From: Plantibacter elymi (nom. nud.)
Lineage (GTDB): Bacteria > Actinomycetota > Actinomycetes > Actinomycetales > Microbacteriaceae
DNA: 64,000 bases
Reading direction: 5' to 3'
NCBI RefSeq assembly: GCF_900177795.1
Contig: NZ_FXWJ01000001.1
Span: forward strand, 186,001-250,000
Numbering within the stretch: the first letter of the stretch is position 1; each line of letters starts with the position of its first letter. A model generated the notes under the pieces. It worked only from the letters and a program-made list of their open reading frames with translations. It was not told where the DNA came from and made no database searches. This document shows positions 55,722 to 64,000 of the stretch, piece by piece. Both the position numbers and the translations under genes were made by a program.

Positions 55722-56963
55722 ATGAGCATCGAACGCGCGGACGTCATCGTCACGAGTCCCGGCCGGAACTTCGTCACCCTGAAGATCACCACCAGCGACG
55801 GTGTCGTGGGCTGGGGCGACGCGACCCTCAACGGGCGTGAGCTCGCTGTCGCGTCGTACCTCGGCGACCACGTCGCGTCGATGCTGATCGGCCGTGACGA
55901 GGACCGCATCGAGGACACCTGGCAGTACCTGTACCGCGGACCGTACTGGCGGCGCGGCCCCGTCACGATGGCGGCCATCGCGGCGGTGGACATGGCGCTC
56001 TGGGACATCAAGGCCAAGAAGGCCGGGGTGCCGCTGTACCAGCTGCTCGGCGGGGCGAGCCGATCGGGGATCCGGGCGTACGCTCACGCCTCGGGGACGG
56101 ACTACCAGGCGCTCGCCAACGCGATCACCGGGTACCAGGAGCTCGGGTTCACCGCGGTGCGCGTCCAGACCGGTGTGCCGGGACTCGGGCAGGTCTATGG
56201 GGTGTCCGCCGCAGGACCCGGGGTCCGCTATGACTACGAGCCGGCGAAGCGAGCGGCGGACGGCTCGGCAGCCACGGCACCGACCGAGGAGTCCTGGGAC
56301 ACGGCCGGCTACCTCGCGCACATGCCGGGCGTCTTCGAACGGATCCGTGCGGACTTCGGGACGGGCCTTCGGATCCTGCACGACGGACACCACCGCATGT
56401 CGCCGATCGAGGCCGCCCGGTTCGCGAAGGACATCGAGCCGTACAAGCTCTTCTGGCTCGAGGACTGCACACCGGGGGAGGACCAGACCGCCTTGCGACT
56501 CGTCCGCCAGCACTCGACCACGCCGCTGGCGATCGGCGAGGTCTTCAACTCGGTGTACGACTACCAGACCCTCATCACCGAGCGTCTCATCGACTACGTC
56601 CGCTCGGCGGTGACGCACACCGGTGGCATCACGGCGATGAAGAAGCTGCTCGACTTCGCGGCGATCTACGGGATCCGTTCCGGCATCCACGGCCCCACCG
56701 ACATCTCGCCCATCGGGATGGCCGCGGCGCTGCACCTCGACCTCGCGATCCACAACTTCGGGATCCAGGAGTACATGCCGCACAACGAGCAGACGCTCGA
56801 GGTCTTCCAGACCTCCTTCACCTTCGACGACGGCTTCCTGCACCCCGGCGAGCAGCCCGGCCTCGGCGTCGAACTCGACGAGGACGCGGCCGCCGCATTC
56901 GAGTACACGAAGGCGTACCTGCCGGTGAACCGGCTGACGGACGGCACCGTCCACGACTGGTGA
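55722..56963 (+). CDS. manD: D-mannonate dehydratase, enolase-superfamily ManD type
   Basis: This 413-residue enzyme belongs to the mandelate racemase branch, RspA/ManD group, that dehydrates D-mannonate (or D-gluconate) to 2-keto-3-deoxygluconate. Metal and catalytic segments are visible: [41 protein letters not shown] and the family C-terminal [19 protein letters not shown] precedes the ATG. ManD substrate range varies, so the exact sugar acid remains open; the oxidoreductases in the operon favour mannonate. Confidence 0.88.
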   Translation: MSIERADVIVTSPGRNFVTLKITTSDGVVGWGDATLNGRELAVASYLGDHVASMLIGRDEDRIEDTWQYLYRGPYWRRGPVTMAAIAAVDMALWDIKAKKAGVPLYQLLGGASRSGIRAYAHASGTDYQALANAITGYQELGFTAVRVQTGVPGLGQVYGVSAAGPGVRYDYEPAKRAADGSAATAPTEESWDTAGYLAHMPGVFERIRADFGTGLRILHDGHHRMSPIEAARFAKDIEPYKLFWLEDCTPGEDQTALRLVRQHSTTPLAIGEVFNSVYDYQTLITERLIDYVRSAVTHTGGITAMKKLLDFAAIYGIRSGIHGPTDISPIGMAAALHLDLAIHNFGIQEYMPHNEQTLEVFQTSFTFDDGFLHPGEQPGLGVELDEDAAAAFEYTKAYLPVNRLTDGTVHDW

Positions 56964-57126
56964 GCGGCGGCGGTGGTGGCATCTGGTGCTCCGCGGCTGT
57001 GAGGTGAGATGATGCGGTGCTGCCTCGAACGCGTGCGATCCTCCGCCACGTCCGTCCCGATGCGCGAGGCGCTGCAGGTTCCGGGACGGCAGCTCCTCCC
57101 TGCGACCCGGAATCGAAGGATGCCCG

Positions 57127-58215
57127 GTGCACGAGGACCCGACCGTCGGCGCGGCCGACGCCGCTGAACCACTCACCCGGGGCGGCAGCGACGCGCCCGC
57201 CGCTCCGCCGTCGCACCGACTGCGTCCGGTCGCCCTCGGCGGTGTCATCGCCGCCACGGTCGTCGTCGCCGCGGCCTGGGTGGTCGGCGCGTCGGTGTCG
57301 CTGACGGCGGCCACGGCACCGTCGGTGATGCTGCAGCCCTACCTCGACGAACTGGAGGACGGGCACCTCGAACGGGCGGTCGCGATGGACGGGACCGCTG
57401 CCGCCGCCGCCGAACTCGGCTACAGCGTCGACCTCCTGACCGATGAGCGGTACGCGCTCGCGACCGACCGCCCGACGGCCTATCGAGTCGGAGCGACCCG
57501 GACCGAGAACGGGGTCGCCACGGTCGACGTGGCGTTCGAGCGCGGCGGTAAACGGCAGACCACGGCGTTCACGCTGCGCGCGCAGCCGTCCGGCTTCCTG
57601 TGGTTCAGCGCGTGGCGCATCGAACCGGCGAGCCTGCCGACCATCACGGTGCCCACGGTCAGGTTCGGCGCGCTGGACCTCTCCGTCGGAGGCGAGCACG
57701 TTGGCACGGTGGATGAGACGACGGTCTACGTCGTCGGACCGGGGAAGTACGACATCGCGGCCGACTCGACCACCGGCTTCTTCGACTTCGCAGTGCCCAG
57801 CGTGGAGGCCGAATGGGACGGCAGGCCGACGGCGTACCTGTACCCGACACTGACGGCGCTCGGGCAGGAGGGGGCGACCGCTGCGGTCCGCGCGTACGTG
57901 GACGCCTGCATCGCATCGACGTCCTATGAACCCGAGGGCTGCTCCATCGCGATCGACAATTCGGAGGGCGACGAGATGTCGGGCGTCACCTGGCTGTTGA
58001 CCCGTGGTCCCGAGTTCGAGTTCTCGGAGTACTCCGCGACGGCGGGGTTCCTCGTGACCACCACCCGTCGGGGCAGTGCCGACTTCCTCGCCGCGTTCGC
58101 CTCGGCCTCGGGCGAATACGGCATCGTGACCGCGGAGGACTGCGAGGTGTGGGTGGACGGTGCCGTCGTGTTGTCGACCGACGGCACGTGGACCTTCGAC
58201 CCGTACACCTGGTGA
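57127..58215 (+). CDS. Hypothetical membrane-anchored protein
   Basis: This 362-residue protein has a cytoplasmic Pro/Ala-rich N-terminus, a single membrane helix at about 38-62 (LGGVIAATVVVAAAWVVG), and an extracytoplasmic region with two cysteines (VDACIAS and EGCSIA) and a third in EDCEVW. It resembles actinobacterial proteins with repeated NTF2-like or YtkA-like external folds but I cannot assign it. It starts with GTG. No RBS is obvious. It is not clearly in an operon with manD. Confidence 0.7.
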   Translation: MHEDPTVGAADAAEPLTRGGSDAPAAPPSHRLRPVALGGVIAATVVVAAAWVVGASVSLTAATAPSVMLQPYLDELEDGHLERAVAMDGTAAAAAELGYSVDLLTDERYALATDRPTAYRVGATRTENGVATVDVAFERGGKRQTTAFTLRAQPSGFLWFSAWRIEPASLPTITVPTVRFGALDLSVGGEHVGTVDETTVYVVGPGKYDIAADSTTGFFDFAVPSVEAEWDGRPTAYLYPTLTALGQEGATAAVRAYVDACIASTSYEPEGCSIAIDNSEGDEMSGVTWLLTRGPEFEFSEYSATAGFLVTTTRRGSADFLAAFASASGEYGIVTAEDCEVWVDGAVVLSTDGTWTFDPYTW

Positions 58216-58255
58216 GGATGGGCGACATGATGCACCTGGCGACGGAAGGTGACGC

Positions 58256-58768
58256 ATGAAGTACGTTCCCGCGTTCGGCCTGAAGGCCCAGGTGTTCATG
58301 CTCTGTGTGGCGCCGCTCTTCCTCTTCCTGGTGATTCCGAAGGACAAGCTGGTGTCAGCGGTACCGGTCCTGGTCGTGGCCTTCGTCGTCCTCGCAGCCG
58401 TGGCATGGAACACCCTCGTCGTGACGGCACACCGGATCGTCGTGCTCGATGAGCACCTGGTGGCGTACACGGCCTTCCGCTCCCGCGTCGTCCGTATCGA
58501 CGACGTCACCTCGATCGGACCGAGCTGGACAGCCCAGAGCTTCCGCATCGCCCTGCGGGATGGTCCGAGCATCAGGGGCTACCGCCGCAACGGCTACGCC
58601 GCGTTCGCGGAGGACCTGACGACCGGACACCCGTCGATCGAGTTCCGGTACTCCATGCTGAAGCCGAAGACCGATCAGTTCATGGAATCGGGCTACTCGG
58701 AGCTGACGGAGGACGAACGCCGCGAAGCCGAGGCCCTCGTCCTGGCCGCCCAGTCGGCGACGAGCTGA
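58256..58768 (+). CDS. Small membrane protein with PH-like cytoplasmic region
   Basis: This 170-residue protein has two hydrophobic segments at about 10-28 and 33-56, followed by a beta-rich region with TAHRIVVLDEHLVAYTAFR, a pattern seen in bacterial PH-like domains after paired helices. Function unknown. It follows the previous hypothetical gene by 40 bases and has GAAGG before its ATG. Confidence 0.72.
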   Translation: MKYVPAFGLKAQVFMLCVAPLFLFLVIPKDKLVSAVPVLVVAFVVLAAVAWNTLVVTAHRIVVLDEHLVAYTAFRSRVVRIDDVTSIGPSWTAQSFRIALRDGPSIRGYRRNGYAAFAEDLTTGHPSIEFRYSMLKPKTDQFMESGYSELTEDERREAEALVLAAQSATS

Positions 58769-58798
58769 GCTGCCCGCGCGACGATAGGGTGAGGACCC

Positions 58799-59704
58799 GT
58801 GACGGCCGCCCTTCCCCCTGAGCATCGCGAGACGACGCCCCGCGGGGTCCTCGTCTCCGTCGTCGCGTCGTTCCTGTTCGCGGCGCTGTTCTTCCTGCCA
58901 CCGCTGCTGGAGCCGTTCGGGGCGAACGAGATCTTCGCCTGGCGCGTGATCGCGACGGTGCCGGTGCTGGCGACGCTCATCGCGGTGTTCGGGTGGTGGC
59001 GGGACGTCCGCGACATCGCGGTCCGTCTCGCACGTCGTCCGCTCCTCGTCCTCGTGGTCGTCCTCGACGGGCTCCTGTTGTCCCTGCAGCTGTGGCTCTT
59101 CGGTTGGGCACCGCAGACCGGGCACGGGCTCGAACTCGCGCTCGGCTACCTGCTGATGCCATTGGCGATGGTCGTGGTCGGCGTCGTCCTGCATCGCGAG
59201 CGACTCGCACCGCTCCGGATCGCTGCGGTCGTCGCAGCCGCCATCGGTGTCACCGCCGCGATCGTCGTCGCCGGTGGGTTGTCCTGGGCGACCATCGCGG
59301 TTGCGGTCGGCTACCCGGTGTACTTCGCGATCCGGCGCCGAGCCGGGCTCGACTCCATCGGTGCGTTCTGCTTCGAGCTGACGGTCCTCGTCCCCGTCGC
59401 GGTCGTGCTGGCACTGCAACCGTCCTCACTCGCCATCCTGGCCGCGCACCCGCAGCTGGGCTGGGGGATCGTGCTCCTCGGGGTGACCGGCGGTGTCGCC
59501 CTCGTGCTGTACCTCGTCGCGAGTCGTCTGCTGTCGTTCGGGGTCTTCGGGCTGCTCAGCTATCTGGAACCGGTGCTGCTGGTCCTCGTGGCGGTCCTCC
59601 TCCTCGGCGAATCACTGACCCTCGCCGACGGGTTCGTCTACGGCCCGATCGTGGTCGCCCTCGTGTTCTTGGGGCTCGAGACCGTGCGACGCCCGCCGCG
59701 CTGA
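58799..59704 (+). CDS. EamA-family (RarD-like) transporter
   Basis: This 301-residue protein has ten hydrophobic helices in two repeated halves, as in drug/metabolite transporters. Its segments PFGANEIFAWRVIATVPVL and QTGHGLELALGYLLMPL resemble RarD (chloramphenicol-sensitive protein) proteins. It starts with GTG. Substrate unknown. It lies 30 bases after the PH-like gene, possibly in one transcript. Confidence 0.87.
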   Translation: MTAALPPEHRETTPRGVLVSVVASFLFAALFFLPPLLEPFGANEIFAWRVIATVPVLATLIAVFGWWRDVRDIAVRLARRPLLVLVVVLDGLLLSLQLWLFGWAPQTGHGLELALGYLLMPLAMVVVGVVLHRERLAPLRIAAVVAAAIGVTAAIVVAGGLSWATIAVAVGYPVYFAIRRRAGLDSIGAFCFELTVLVPVAVVLALQPSSLAILAAHPQLGWGIVLLGVTGGVALVLYLVASRLLSFGVFGLLSYLEPVLLVLVAVLLLGESLTLADGFVYGPIVVALVFLGLETVRRPPR

Positions 59705-59790
59705 TCGTCCACCTGCAGCCCGGCGCGTCGTCGCGAACCTGTGAAGTCAAGCCTCGGGACGCGTTCCGCGAGCGCGCCTAGCCTGATGGC

Positions 59791-60090
59791 ATGGTCACGA
59801 AGCATGCTCCAGCAGTGTCGCTCGAGCCGTCCTTTCCCTCACAGCACGATGTGTCTCCAGCGCGAGACTCGTCCGAACGGCACCACGTCGTCCCGATCGG
59901 TGCCCGGCAATGGCGGATCTCGAACGACGCCGATCCCTCCTCACCCGAATGCTGTCTCGCGTACGTCGAGGCACAGGGCACCGGTTACGACGTCCTCATC
60001 GTGGCGCCAAGCCCGCCCGAATGGCTGCATGTGGACACCTTCGACGAGGCCAAGCGCGCCGCGATCCGACGGCCGTCACCGCAGCTCTGA
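59791..60090 (+). CDS. Small hypothetical protein (99 aa)
   Basis: This 99-residue frame encodes a soluble polypeptide with VVPIGARQWRISNDADPSS and EAQGTGYDVLIVAPSPPEWL, a pattern of two short strands and a loop that suggests a genuine small fold. The upstream region contains GATGG only, so initiation is uncertain. It converges on a LacI gene and is followed by a long inverted repeat. Coding status is probable, not certain. Confidence 0.55.
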   Translation: MVTKHAPAVSLEPSFPSQHDVSPARDSSERHHVVPIGARQWRISNDADPSSPECCLAYVEAQGTGYDVLIVAPSPPEWLHVDTFDEAKRAAIRRPSPQL

Positions 60091-60103
60091 GTCGCTCCAC
60101 CGG

Positions 60104-60165
60104 CATTCGTTCGCCCATTCTCGGGCGACGGAGTGCTGGTTCGCCCAAGAATGGGCGAACGAATG
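60104..60165. repeat. 25-bp inverted repeat with nested hairpins
   Basis: The arms at 60104-60128 (CATTCGTTCGCCCATTCTCG...) and 60141-60165 match over 24 of 25 bp. Each arm contains its own TCGCCC...GGGCGA palindrome, so one long cruciform or two short hairpins can form. It lies between convergent genes and ends three bases before the LacI stop codon, so it probably serves as a bidirectional terminator. Confidence 0.75.
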
Positions 60166-60168
60166 GGT

Positions 60169-61191
60169 TCAGACGCTCCCGCGACGCACGATCGACGTGG
60201 GGACGAACGAGCCGACAGGCGAGATCGTCTCGCCCCGGAGCTGCGCGAGGAGTACTTCCGCCGCGCGCTGACCGACGGCCGCCGCCGGCTGGTGGACGGT
60301 GGTCAGGGGCGGGTGGCATCGGAGCGCCCACGCCGAGTCGTCGAAGCCGACGACCGACACATCCTCCGGCACGCTCCGCCCTGCCGCACGGAGAGCTTCG
60401 AGCGCTCCGGCAGCGACGGCGTCCGAAGCCGCGAACACGCCGTCGATGTCCGGCTCCCGGCGGAGCAGTTCCGACGTGCCGGCGAAGCCGTCCTGGTGCG
60501 AGTAGAGCGGGACCTCCACGACGAGTCGTTCGTCGAAGCGGTCGCCGAGCGCGTCACGGAACCCTGCGAGTCGGTCGGAGCCCGAGTCCCGGTCGAGGGC
60601 TGCCGCGATCATGCCGATGTGCCGTCGGCCGGCGCCGATCAGTTCACCGGTGATGTCGGCCGATGCCGACCGGTTGTCGATCCCGACGAAGGGGAGCTCA
60701 CGGAGGTCGGGCGGGTGGCCCACGAAGGTCGCGGGGAGGCCGAGGCGCTCGATGACGCGCGTGATCGGGTCGTTCTGGCGGGCGGAGACCATGATCACCC
60801 CGTCGACGAACCCACCCGAGAGGTAGCGGGTGATGCGGTCGGTGTCGCGCTCGGAGTCGACGACCAGGCAGACGAGCTGGTGGTCGGCCTGTGAGAGTGC
60901 CTCGTTCGCCCCGAGCAGGATGTTGCCGATGTTGGGGTCGTCGACGAACAGGCTGTGCGGCTCGTGGACGACGAACCCGACGGCCTGGGTGCGCTGCATG
61001 ACGAGGTTCCGGGCGGCCGTGTTCGGCACGTAGCCGACCTTCTCGATGGCGGCCTCGATCGCCTCGCGCGCTTCAGCCGACACGTAGCGCTCGCCGTTGA
61101 CGACCCGGCTGACCGTGCCCCGGGAGACGCCGGCCTCGACGGCGACATCGTGCACCGTCGCTCGTTTGCGTCGGGTCGGCGGAGAGGTCAC
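60169..61191 (-). CDS. LacI-family regulator of the GH42 operon
   Basis: This 340-residue regulator has a classic LacI helix-turn-helix (TVHDVAVEAGVSRGTVSRVV, about 12-31) with hinge VGYVPNTAARNL and an effector-binding domain. It starts with GTG and diverges from the beta-galactosidase gene, so it most likely represses that operon by binding the two TCTGTG...CACAGA palindromes found over its promoter. Confidence 0.92.
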   Translation of the reverse strand: MTSPPTRRKRATVHDVAVEAGVSRGTVSRVVNGERYVSAEAREAIEAAIEKVGYVPNTAARNLVMQRTQAVGFVVHEPHSLFVDDPNIGNILLGANEALSQADHQLVCLVVDSERDTDRITRYLSGGFVDGVIMVSARQNDPITRVIERLGLPATFVGHPPDLRELPFVGIDNRSASADITGELIGAGRRHIGMIAAALDRDSGSDRLAGFRDALGDRFDERLVVEVPLYSHQDGFAGTSELLRREPDIDGVFAASDAVAAGALEALRAAGRSVPEDVSVVGFDDSAWALRCHPPLTTVHQPAAAVGQRAAEVLLAQLRGETISPVGSFVPTSIVRRGSV

Positions 61192-61237
61192 GGCTCCACC
61201 CTAGCGCCGGTCCGGGCGGCCTTCGGCGGGCTCCGTG

Positions 61238-61330
61238 TTGACAGATTCAGAAACGCACGCCTACTCTGTGTACGTTCACAGACTCTCAACGTGGAGTTGT
61301 CGCTCTTCGATCTGTGCACGTTCACAGATC
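61238..61330 (+). promoter_or_regulatory. GH42 promoter with two LacI-type operators
   Basis: TTGACA (61238-61243), an 18-base spacer and TACTCT (61262-61267) form a promoter. Operator 1 (TCTGTGTACGTTCACAGA, 61265-61282) covers the -10 region; operator 2 (GATCTGTGCACGTTCACAGA plus TC, 61309-61330) lies just before the gene. Both are palindromes of TCTGTG-CACAGA with centres 46 bp apart. Confidence 0.8.
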
Positions 61331-61342
61331 GCGGAAGGCACC

Positions 61343-63352
61343 ATGAGCACGACCCCCACGTTCAGCCACGACGGCATCGCCTACGGCTGCGACTACAACC
61401 CCGAGCAGTGGGATCGGTCCGTCTGGCGCGAAGACGTCGCGCTCATGCAGGAGGCGGGCGTCGACCTCGTCGCCCTCAACATCTTCGGCTGGTCGCACCT
61501 CGAGCCACGGCCGGGGGAGTTCGACTTCGCCGGGCTCGACGAGATCCTCGACCTGCTCCACGAGGCCGGCATCCGGGTCAACCTCGGGACCGGCACCGCA
61601 TCGGCGCCACCGTGGCTGACGTTCCGGCACCCGGAGATCCTCCCCGAGACCGAGGACGGGACGACGCGCTTCCCCGGCGGTCGCCAGGCCTGGTGCCCGT
61701 CGTCCGCGGTCTTCCGTCGCTACGCCCTCGAACTCGTCGAGCGCGTCGCTGAACGCTACGGCGAGCACCCCGCAGTCGAACTCTGGCACGTGTCGAACGA
61801 ACTCGGCTGCCACAACGCGCTCTGCTACGACGACGAGAGCGCCGAGGCCTTCCGGGGCTGGCTCCGCGCCCGCTACGAGACGATCGAGCGCCTGAACACC
61901 GCGTGGGGCACGTCGTTCTGGAGCCAGCAGTACAGCGACTTCGCTGAGATCCTGCCGCCGCGTCTGACCCTGTCGAGCCGGAACCCGAGCCAGGTCATCG
62001 ACTTCCACCGCTTCTCCTCCGACGAGCTCCTCGGCTACTACCGGGCCGAGCTCGAGGTCCTCCGCCGCCACAGCTCCGTGCCCGTCACGACCAACTTCAT
62101 GGTCACCGCGCACATCCGGAACCTCGACTACTGGCAGTGGGCGCCCGAGATGGACGTCGTCGCCAACGACCACTACCTCGACAACCGCCTCGCGGACCCC
62201 ACGGCCGAACTCGCGTTCGCGAGCGACCTCACGCGCGGTCTCGCGGGTGGCGGTGCGTGGTTGCTCATGGAGCAGTCCACCGGCGCGGTCAACTGGCAGC
62301 CGCAGAACCTCGCGAAGGCAACGGGCGAGATGACCCGCAACTCCCTCACGCACGTCGCGAAGGGCGCCGAGGCGATCTGCTTCTTCCAGTGGAGGGCGTC
62401 GCTGCAGGGCTCGGAGAAGTTCCACTCGGCCCTCCTGCCGCACGCGGGTACCGACTCGGACGTGTGGCGCGAGGTCGTCGAGCTGGGCGGCACCCTCGAC
62501 CGACTCGACGAGATCACCGGCACGCGCGTCCAGGCCGACGTCGCGCTCCTCTTCTCCTGGGAGAACTGGTGGGCGGCCGACGGCGAGAGCCGCCCGACCC
62601 ACGCGATCGACCACCTCTCGCAGGTCCACGCGGTCCACGCGTCGCTACGTCGCCTGGGTCACACCGTCGACGTCGTGCGTCCGGGAGCCGACCTCTCCGC
62701 CTACCGGCTCGTCGTCGTCCCGAATCTGTACCTGGTGCGCGACAGCGAGGCCGCGATCGTCTCGGATTTCGTCGCGGCCGGCGGGCACGCCGTCGTCACG
62801 TTCTTCAGCGGGATCGCCGACGAGGAGGACCGGGTCCGCCCCGGCGGGTACCCGGGTGCGTTCCGAGAGCTGCTCGGCGTCAACGTCGAGGAGTTCGCCC
62901 CCGTCCTCCCCGGCCAGGTGCTGACCCTCGCGTCCGGCCGGACCGCGACGGCCTGGTCCGAGCGGACCCGCGCCCGAGGTGCCGAGGTCGTCGACTCCTT
63001 CGCCGACGGCCCGTCGGCCGGTCGCCCGGCCATCACGCGCAACCGCATCGCGGGTGGCGGCGACGCCTGGTACCTCGCGACGAACCTGGACGCCGTCGCG
63101 CTCGACGAGGTGCTCCGCGACGCAGCCGCGGGGGCCGGGGCGCTGCCACAGGGTGATCCGGACCAGCCGGGCCTCGAGGTCGTCCGCCGCGCCGATGAGG
63201 GACGGAGCTACCTCTTCCTCATCAACCACTCGACGAACGACGTCGAGCTGTCGGCCAGCGGGCGCGAGCTCGTCACCGGCGAACCCGTCGACTCCATCGC
63301 ACGCGTGCCAGCCGGCGCCGTGCGCGTCATCAGAGAGGACCGCACGCGATGA
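61343..63352 (+). CDS. Beta-galactosidase, glycoside hydrolase family 42
   Basis: This 669-residue enzyme hydrolyses terminal beta-galactosides. The TIM-barrel N-terminus (YGCDYNPEQWDRSVW) is typical of GH42; the acid/base glutamate is E153 in SNELGCHN and the nucleophile E310 in LMEQSTGAVNWQP. A trimerisation domain and small C-terminal beta domain follow. No signal peptide, so it acts on imported sugars. GGAAGG precedes the ATG at 61343; a longer frame from 61235 would run through the promoter. The stop overlaps the ABC permease ATG by four bases. Confidence 0.95.
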   Translation: MSTTPTFSHDGIAYGCDYNPEQWDRSVWREDVALMQEAGVDLVALNIFGWSHLEPRPGEFDFAGLDEILDLLHEAGIRVNLGTGTASAPPWLTFRHPEILPETEDGTTRFPGGRQAWCPSSAVFRRYALELVERVAERYGEHPAVELWHVSNELGCHNALCYDDESAEAFRGWLRARYETIERLNTAWGTSFWSQQYSDFAEILPPRLTLSSRNPSQVIDFHRFSSDELLGYYRAELEVLRRHSSVPVTTNFMVTAHIRNLDYWQWAPEMDVVANDHYLDNRLADPTAELAFASDLTRGLAGGGAWLLMEQSTGAVNWQPQNLAKATGEMTRNSLTHVAKGAEAICFFQWRASLQGSEKFHSALLPHAGTDSDVWREVVELGGTLDRLDEITGTRVQADVALLFSWENWWAADGESRPTHAIDHLSQVHAVHASLRRLGHTVDVVRPGADLSAYRLVVVPNLYLVRDSEAAIVSDFVAAGGHAVVTFFSGIADEEDRVRPGGYPGAFRELLGVNVEEFAPVLPGQVLTLASGRTATAWSERTRARGAEVVDSFADGPSAGRPAITRNRIAGGGDAWYLATNLDAVALDEVLRDAAAGAGALPQGDPDQPGLEVVRRADEGRSYLFLINHSTNDVELSASGRELVTGEPVDSIARVPAGAVRVIREDRTR

Positions 63353-64000
63353 GCGTCAACATCGAGACGGCCGAGGCGACGTCGCCACGGCCCGTCCGCC
63401 CGCCGAGGGCGGCCAAGCTGCCGAAGGCGGTGGTGCAGCACAAGCGGGCGATCGCCATCTTCATCGTCCCGTTCGCCGTGCTGTTCGCGCTGTTCTACCT
63501 CGTGCCGATCGGGTACGCGGTCTACCAGTCGCTGCTCGTGATCGAGCGTGACGGCACCTTCGGTCAGGCCCGGGAGGTGTTCGGTGGACTGGCGCAGTAC
63601 GTGCAGGTCTTCCAGAACGGCCCGTTCTGGCAGTCCGTCGGACGGGTGCTCCTGTTCGGCGTCGTCCAGGTGCCGGTGATGCTCGGGCTCGCGCTCCTCT
63701 TCGCGCTGCTGCTCGACTCACCGCTCCTGCGGGGCAAGCGGTTCTTCCGCCTCGCGTTCTTCGTCCCGTACGCGGTGCCCGGCGTGATCGCCGCCATCAT
63801 GTGGGGCTTCCTCTACTCGCCGAACCTGTCGCCGTTCACCGCAGTCACGCAGAGCGTGGACTTCCTCTCGGCCGATCTCGTGCTCTGGGCCATCGCGAAC
63901 GTCGTCACCTGGGTGTTCGTCGGCTACAACATGCTCATCATCTACTCCTCGCTGCTCTCCATCCCGACGGAGATCTACGAGGCCGCCCGGCTCGACGGCG
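63349..64000 (+). CDS. Sugar ABC transporter permease (MalF-like), partial
   Basis: The window ends inside this gene; 217 residues are visible. After a basic, Pro-rich N-terminus, hydrophobic helices begin at IAIFIVPFAVLFALFYLVPIG. The cytoplasmic EAA loop that contacts the ATPase reads PTEIYEAARLDG, the final residues in the window. It is the first inner-membrane component of a carbohydrate uptake ABC system, coupled to the GH42 gene (ATGA overlap), so it probably imports galacto-oligosaccharides. Confidence 0.92.
   Translation, partial: MSVNIETAEATSPRPVRPPRAAKLPKAVVQHKRAIAIFIVPFAVLFALFYLVPIGYAVYQSLLVIERDGTFGQAREVFGGLAQYVQVFQNGPFWQSVGRVLLFGVVQVPVMLGLALLFALLLDSPLLRGKRFFRLAFFVPYAVPGVIAAIMWGFLYSPNLSPFTAVTQSVDFLSADLVLWAIANVVTWVFVGYNMLIIYSSLLSIPTEIYEAARLDG

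Noticed and set aside
54303-57314. 1003-residue open frame on the minus strand
   Set aside because: Antisense to the MHS transporter and manD genes, which have recognised motifs; composition is Asp/Glu/Arg/His-rich as expected of a shadow.

Overview
This is a high-GC actinobacterial chromosome segment spanning the replication origin. The gene order (murJ-trxB-trxA-parB-parA-rsmG-jag-yidC-yidD-rnpA-rpmH | dnaA-dnaN-gnd-recF-dciA-gyrB-gyrA), the DUF3566 gene, the PASTA-kinase/FHA cell-envelope cluster and the terminal tRNA-Leu are typical of Actinomycetota. Protein features suggest the family Microbacteriaceae; that placement is inference and I cannot name a genus.

Layout. 70-5729: a transporter block with two divergent APC permeases, an IclR regulator coupled to the second, and a DHA2-type MFS exporter. 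5865-11341: envelope and redox genes: a DUF6049 membrane protein, the lipid II flippase murJ, and trxBA behind an exact SigR-type promoter. 11400-16445: the centromere, with parB and parA, eight ParB-binding parS sites and an unusual 2.1 kb gene-free stretch between parA and rsmG. 15785-18777: the leftward rsmG-jag-yidC-yidD-rnpA-rpmH block. 18778-21086: dnaA and oriC, with DnaA boxes on both sides of dnaA and an AT-rich stretch before dnaN. 21087-30318: rightward dnaN-gnd-recF-dciA-like-gyrB-gyrA-DUF3566. 30406-35598: tRNA-Ile and tRNA-Ala, a NUDIX hydrolase, cyclophilin, a rhomboid protease, crgA, a class E sortase, a 53-residue membrane protein and a glutamine amidotransferase. 35792-44718: a leftward, translationally coupled growth and division operon (fhaA-fhaB-pstP-rodA-pbpA-pknA-pknB), then tRNA-Leu.

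45050-50490 is a probable genomic island next to tRNA-Leu: a transposase remnant, a DUF3039-like protein, an excisionase-type HTH protein, an XRE-ImmA/IrrE metallopeptidase regulator coupled to a TIM-barrel-like protein with a Cys/His motif resembling tRNA-guanine transglycosylase, and a convergent pair (unknown protein plus winged-helix regulator) whose stop codon overlaps that of the TGT-like gene. This compact four-gene cassette is the best candidate for an undescribed system. 50598-56963: a LacI regulator diverging from a four-gene sugar-acid pathway (mannonate/fructuronate-type oxidoreductase, zinc-type polyol/aldonate dehydrogenase, MHS-family symporter, ManD-like dehydratase). 57127-60090: small or hypothetical genes and an EamA transporter. 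60169-64000: a LacI regulator diverging from a GH42 beta-galactosidase and a sugar ABC permease cut by the window end, with two operator palindromes over the promoter.

Intergenic repeats are a second theme. A REP-like family built on CTTCGACAAGCTCAGGGACC occurs singly, as inverted pairs and as tandem arrays (20-bp units at 35601, 18-bp units at 33231). A second family forms long stem-loops downstream of dnaA and gnd. A DnaA-box cluster lies about 12.5 kb downstream of oriC.
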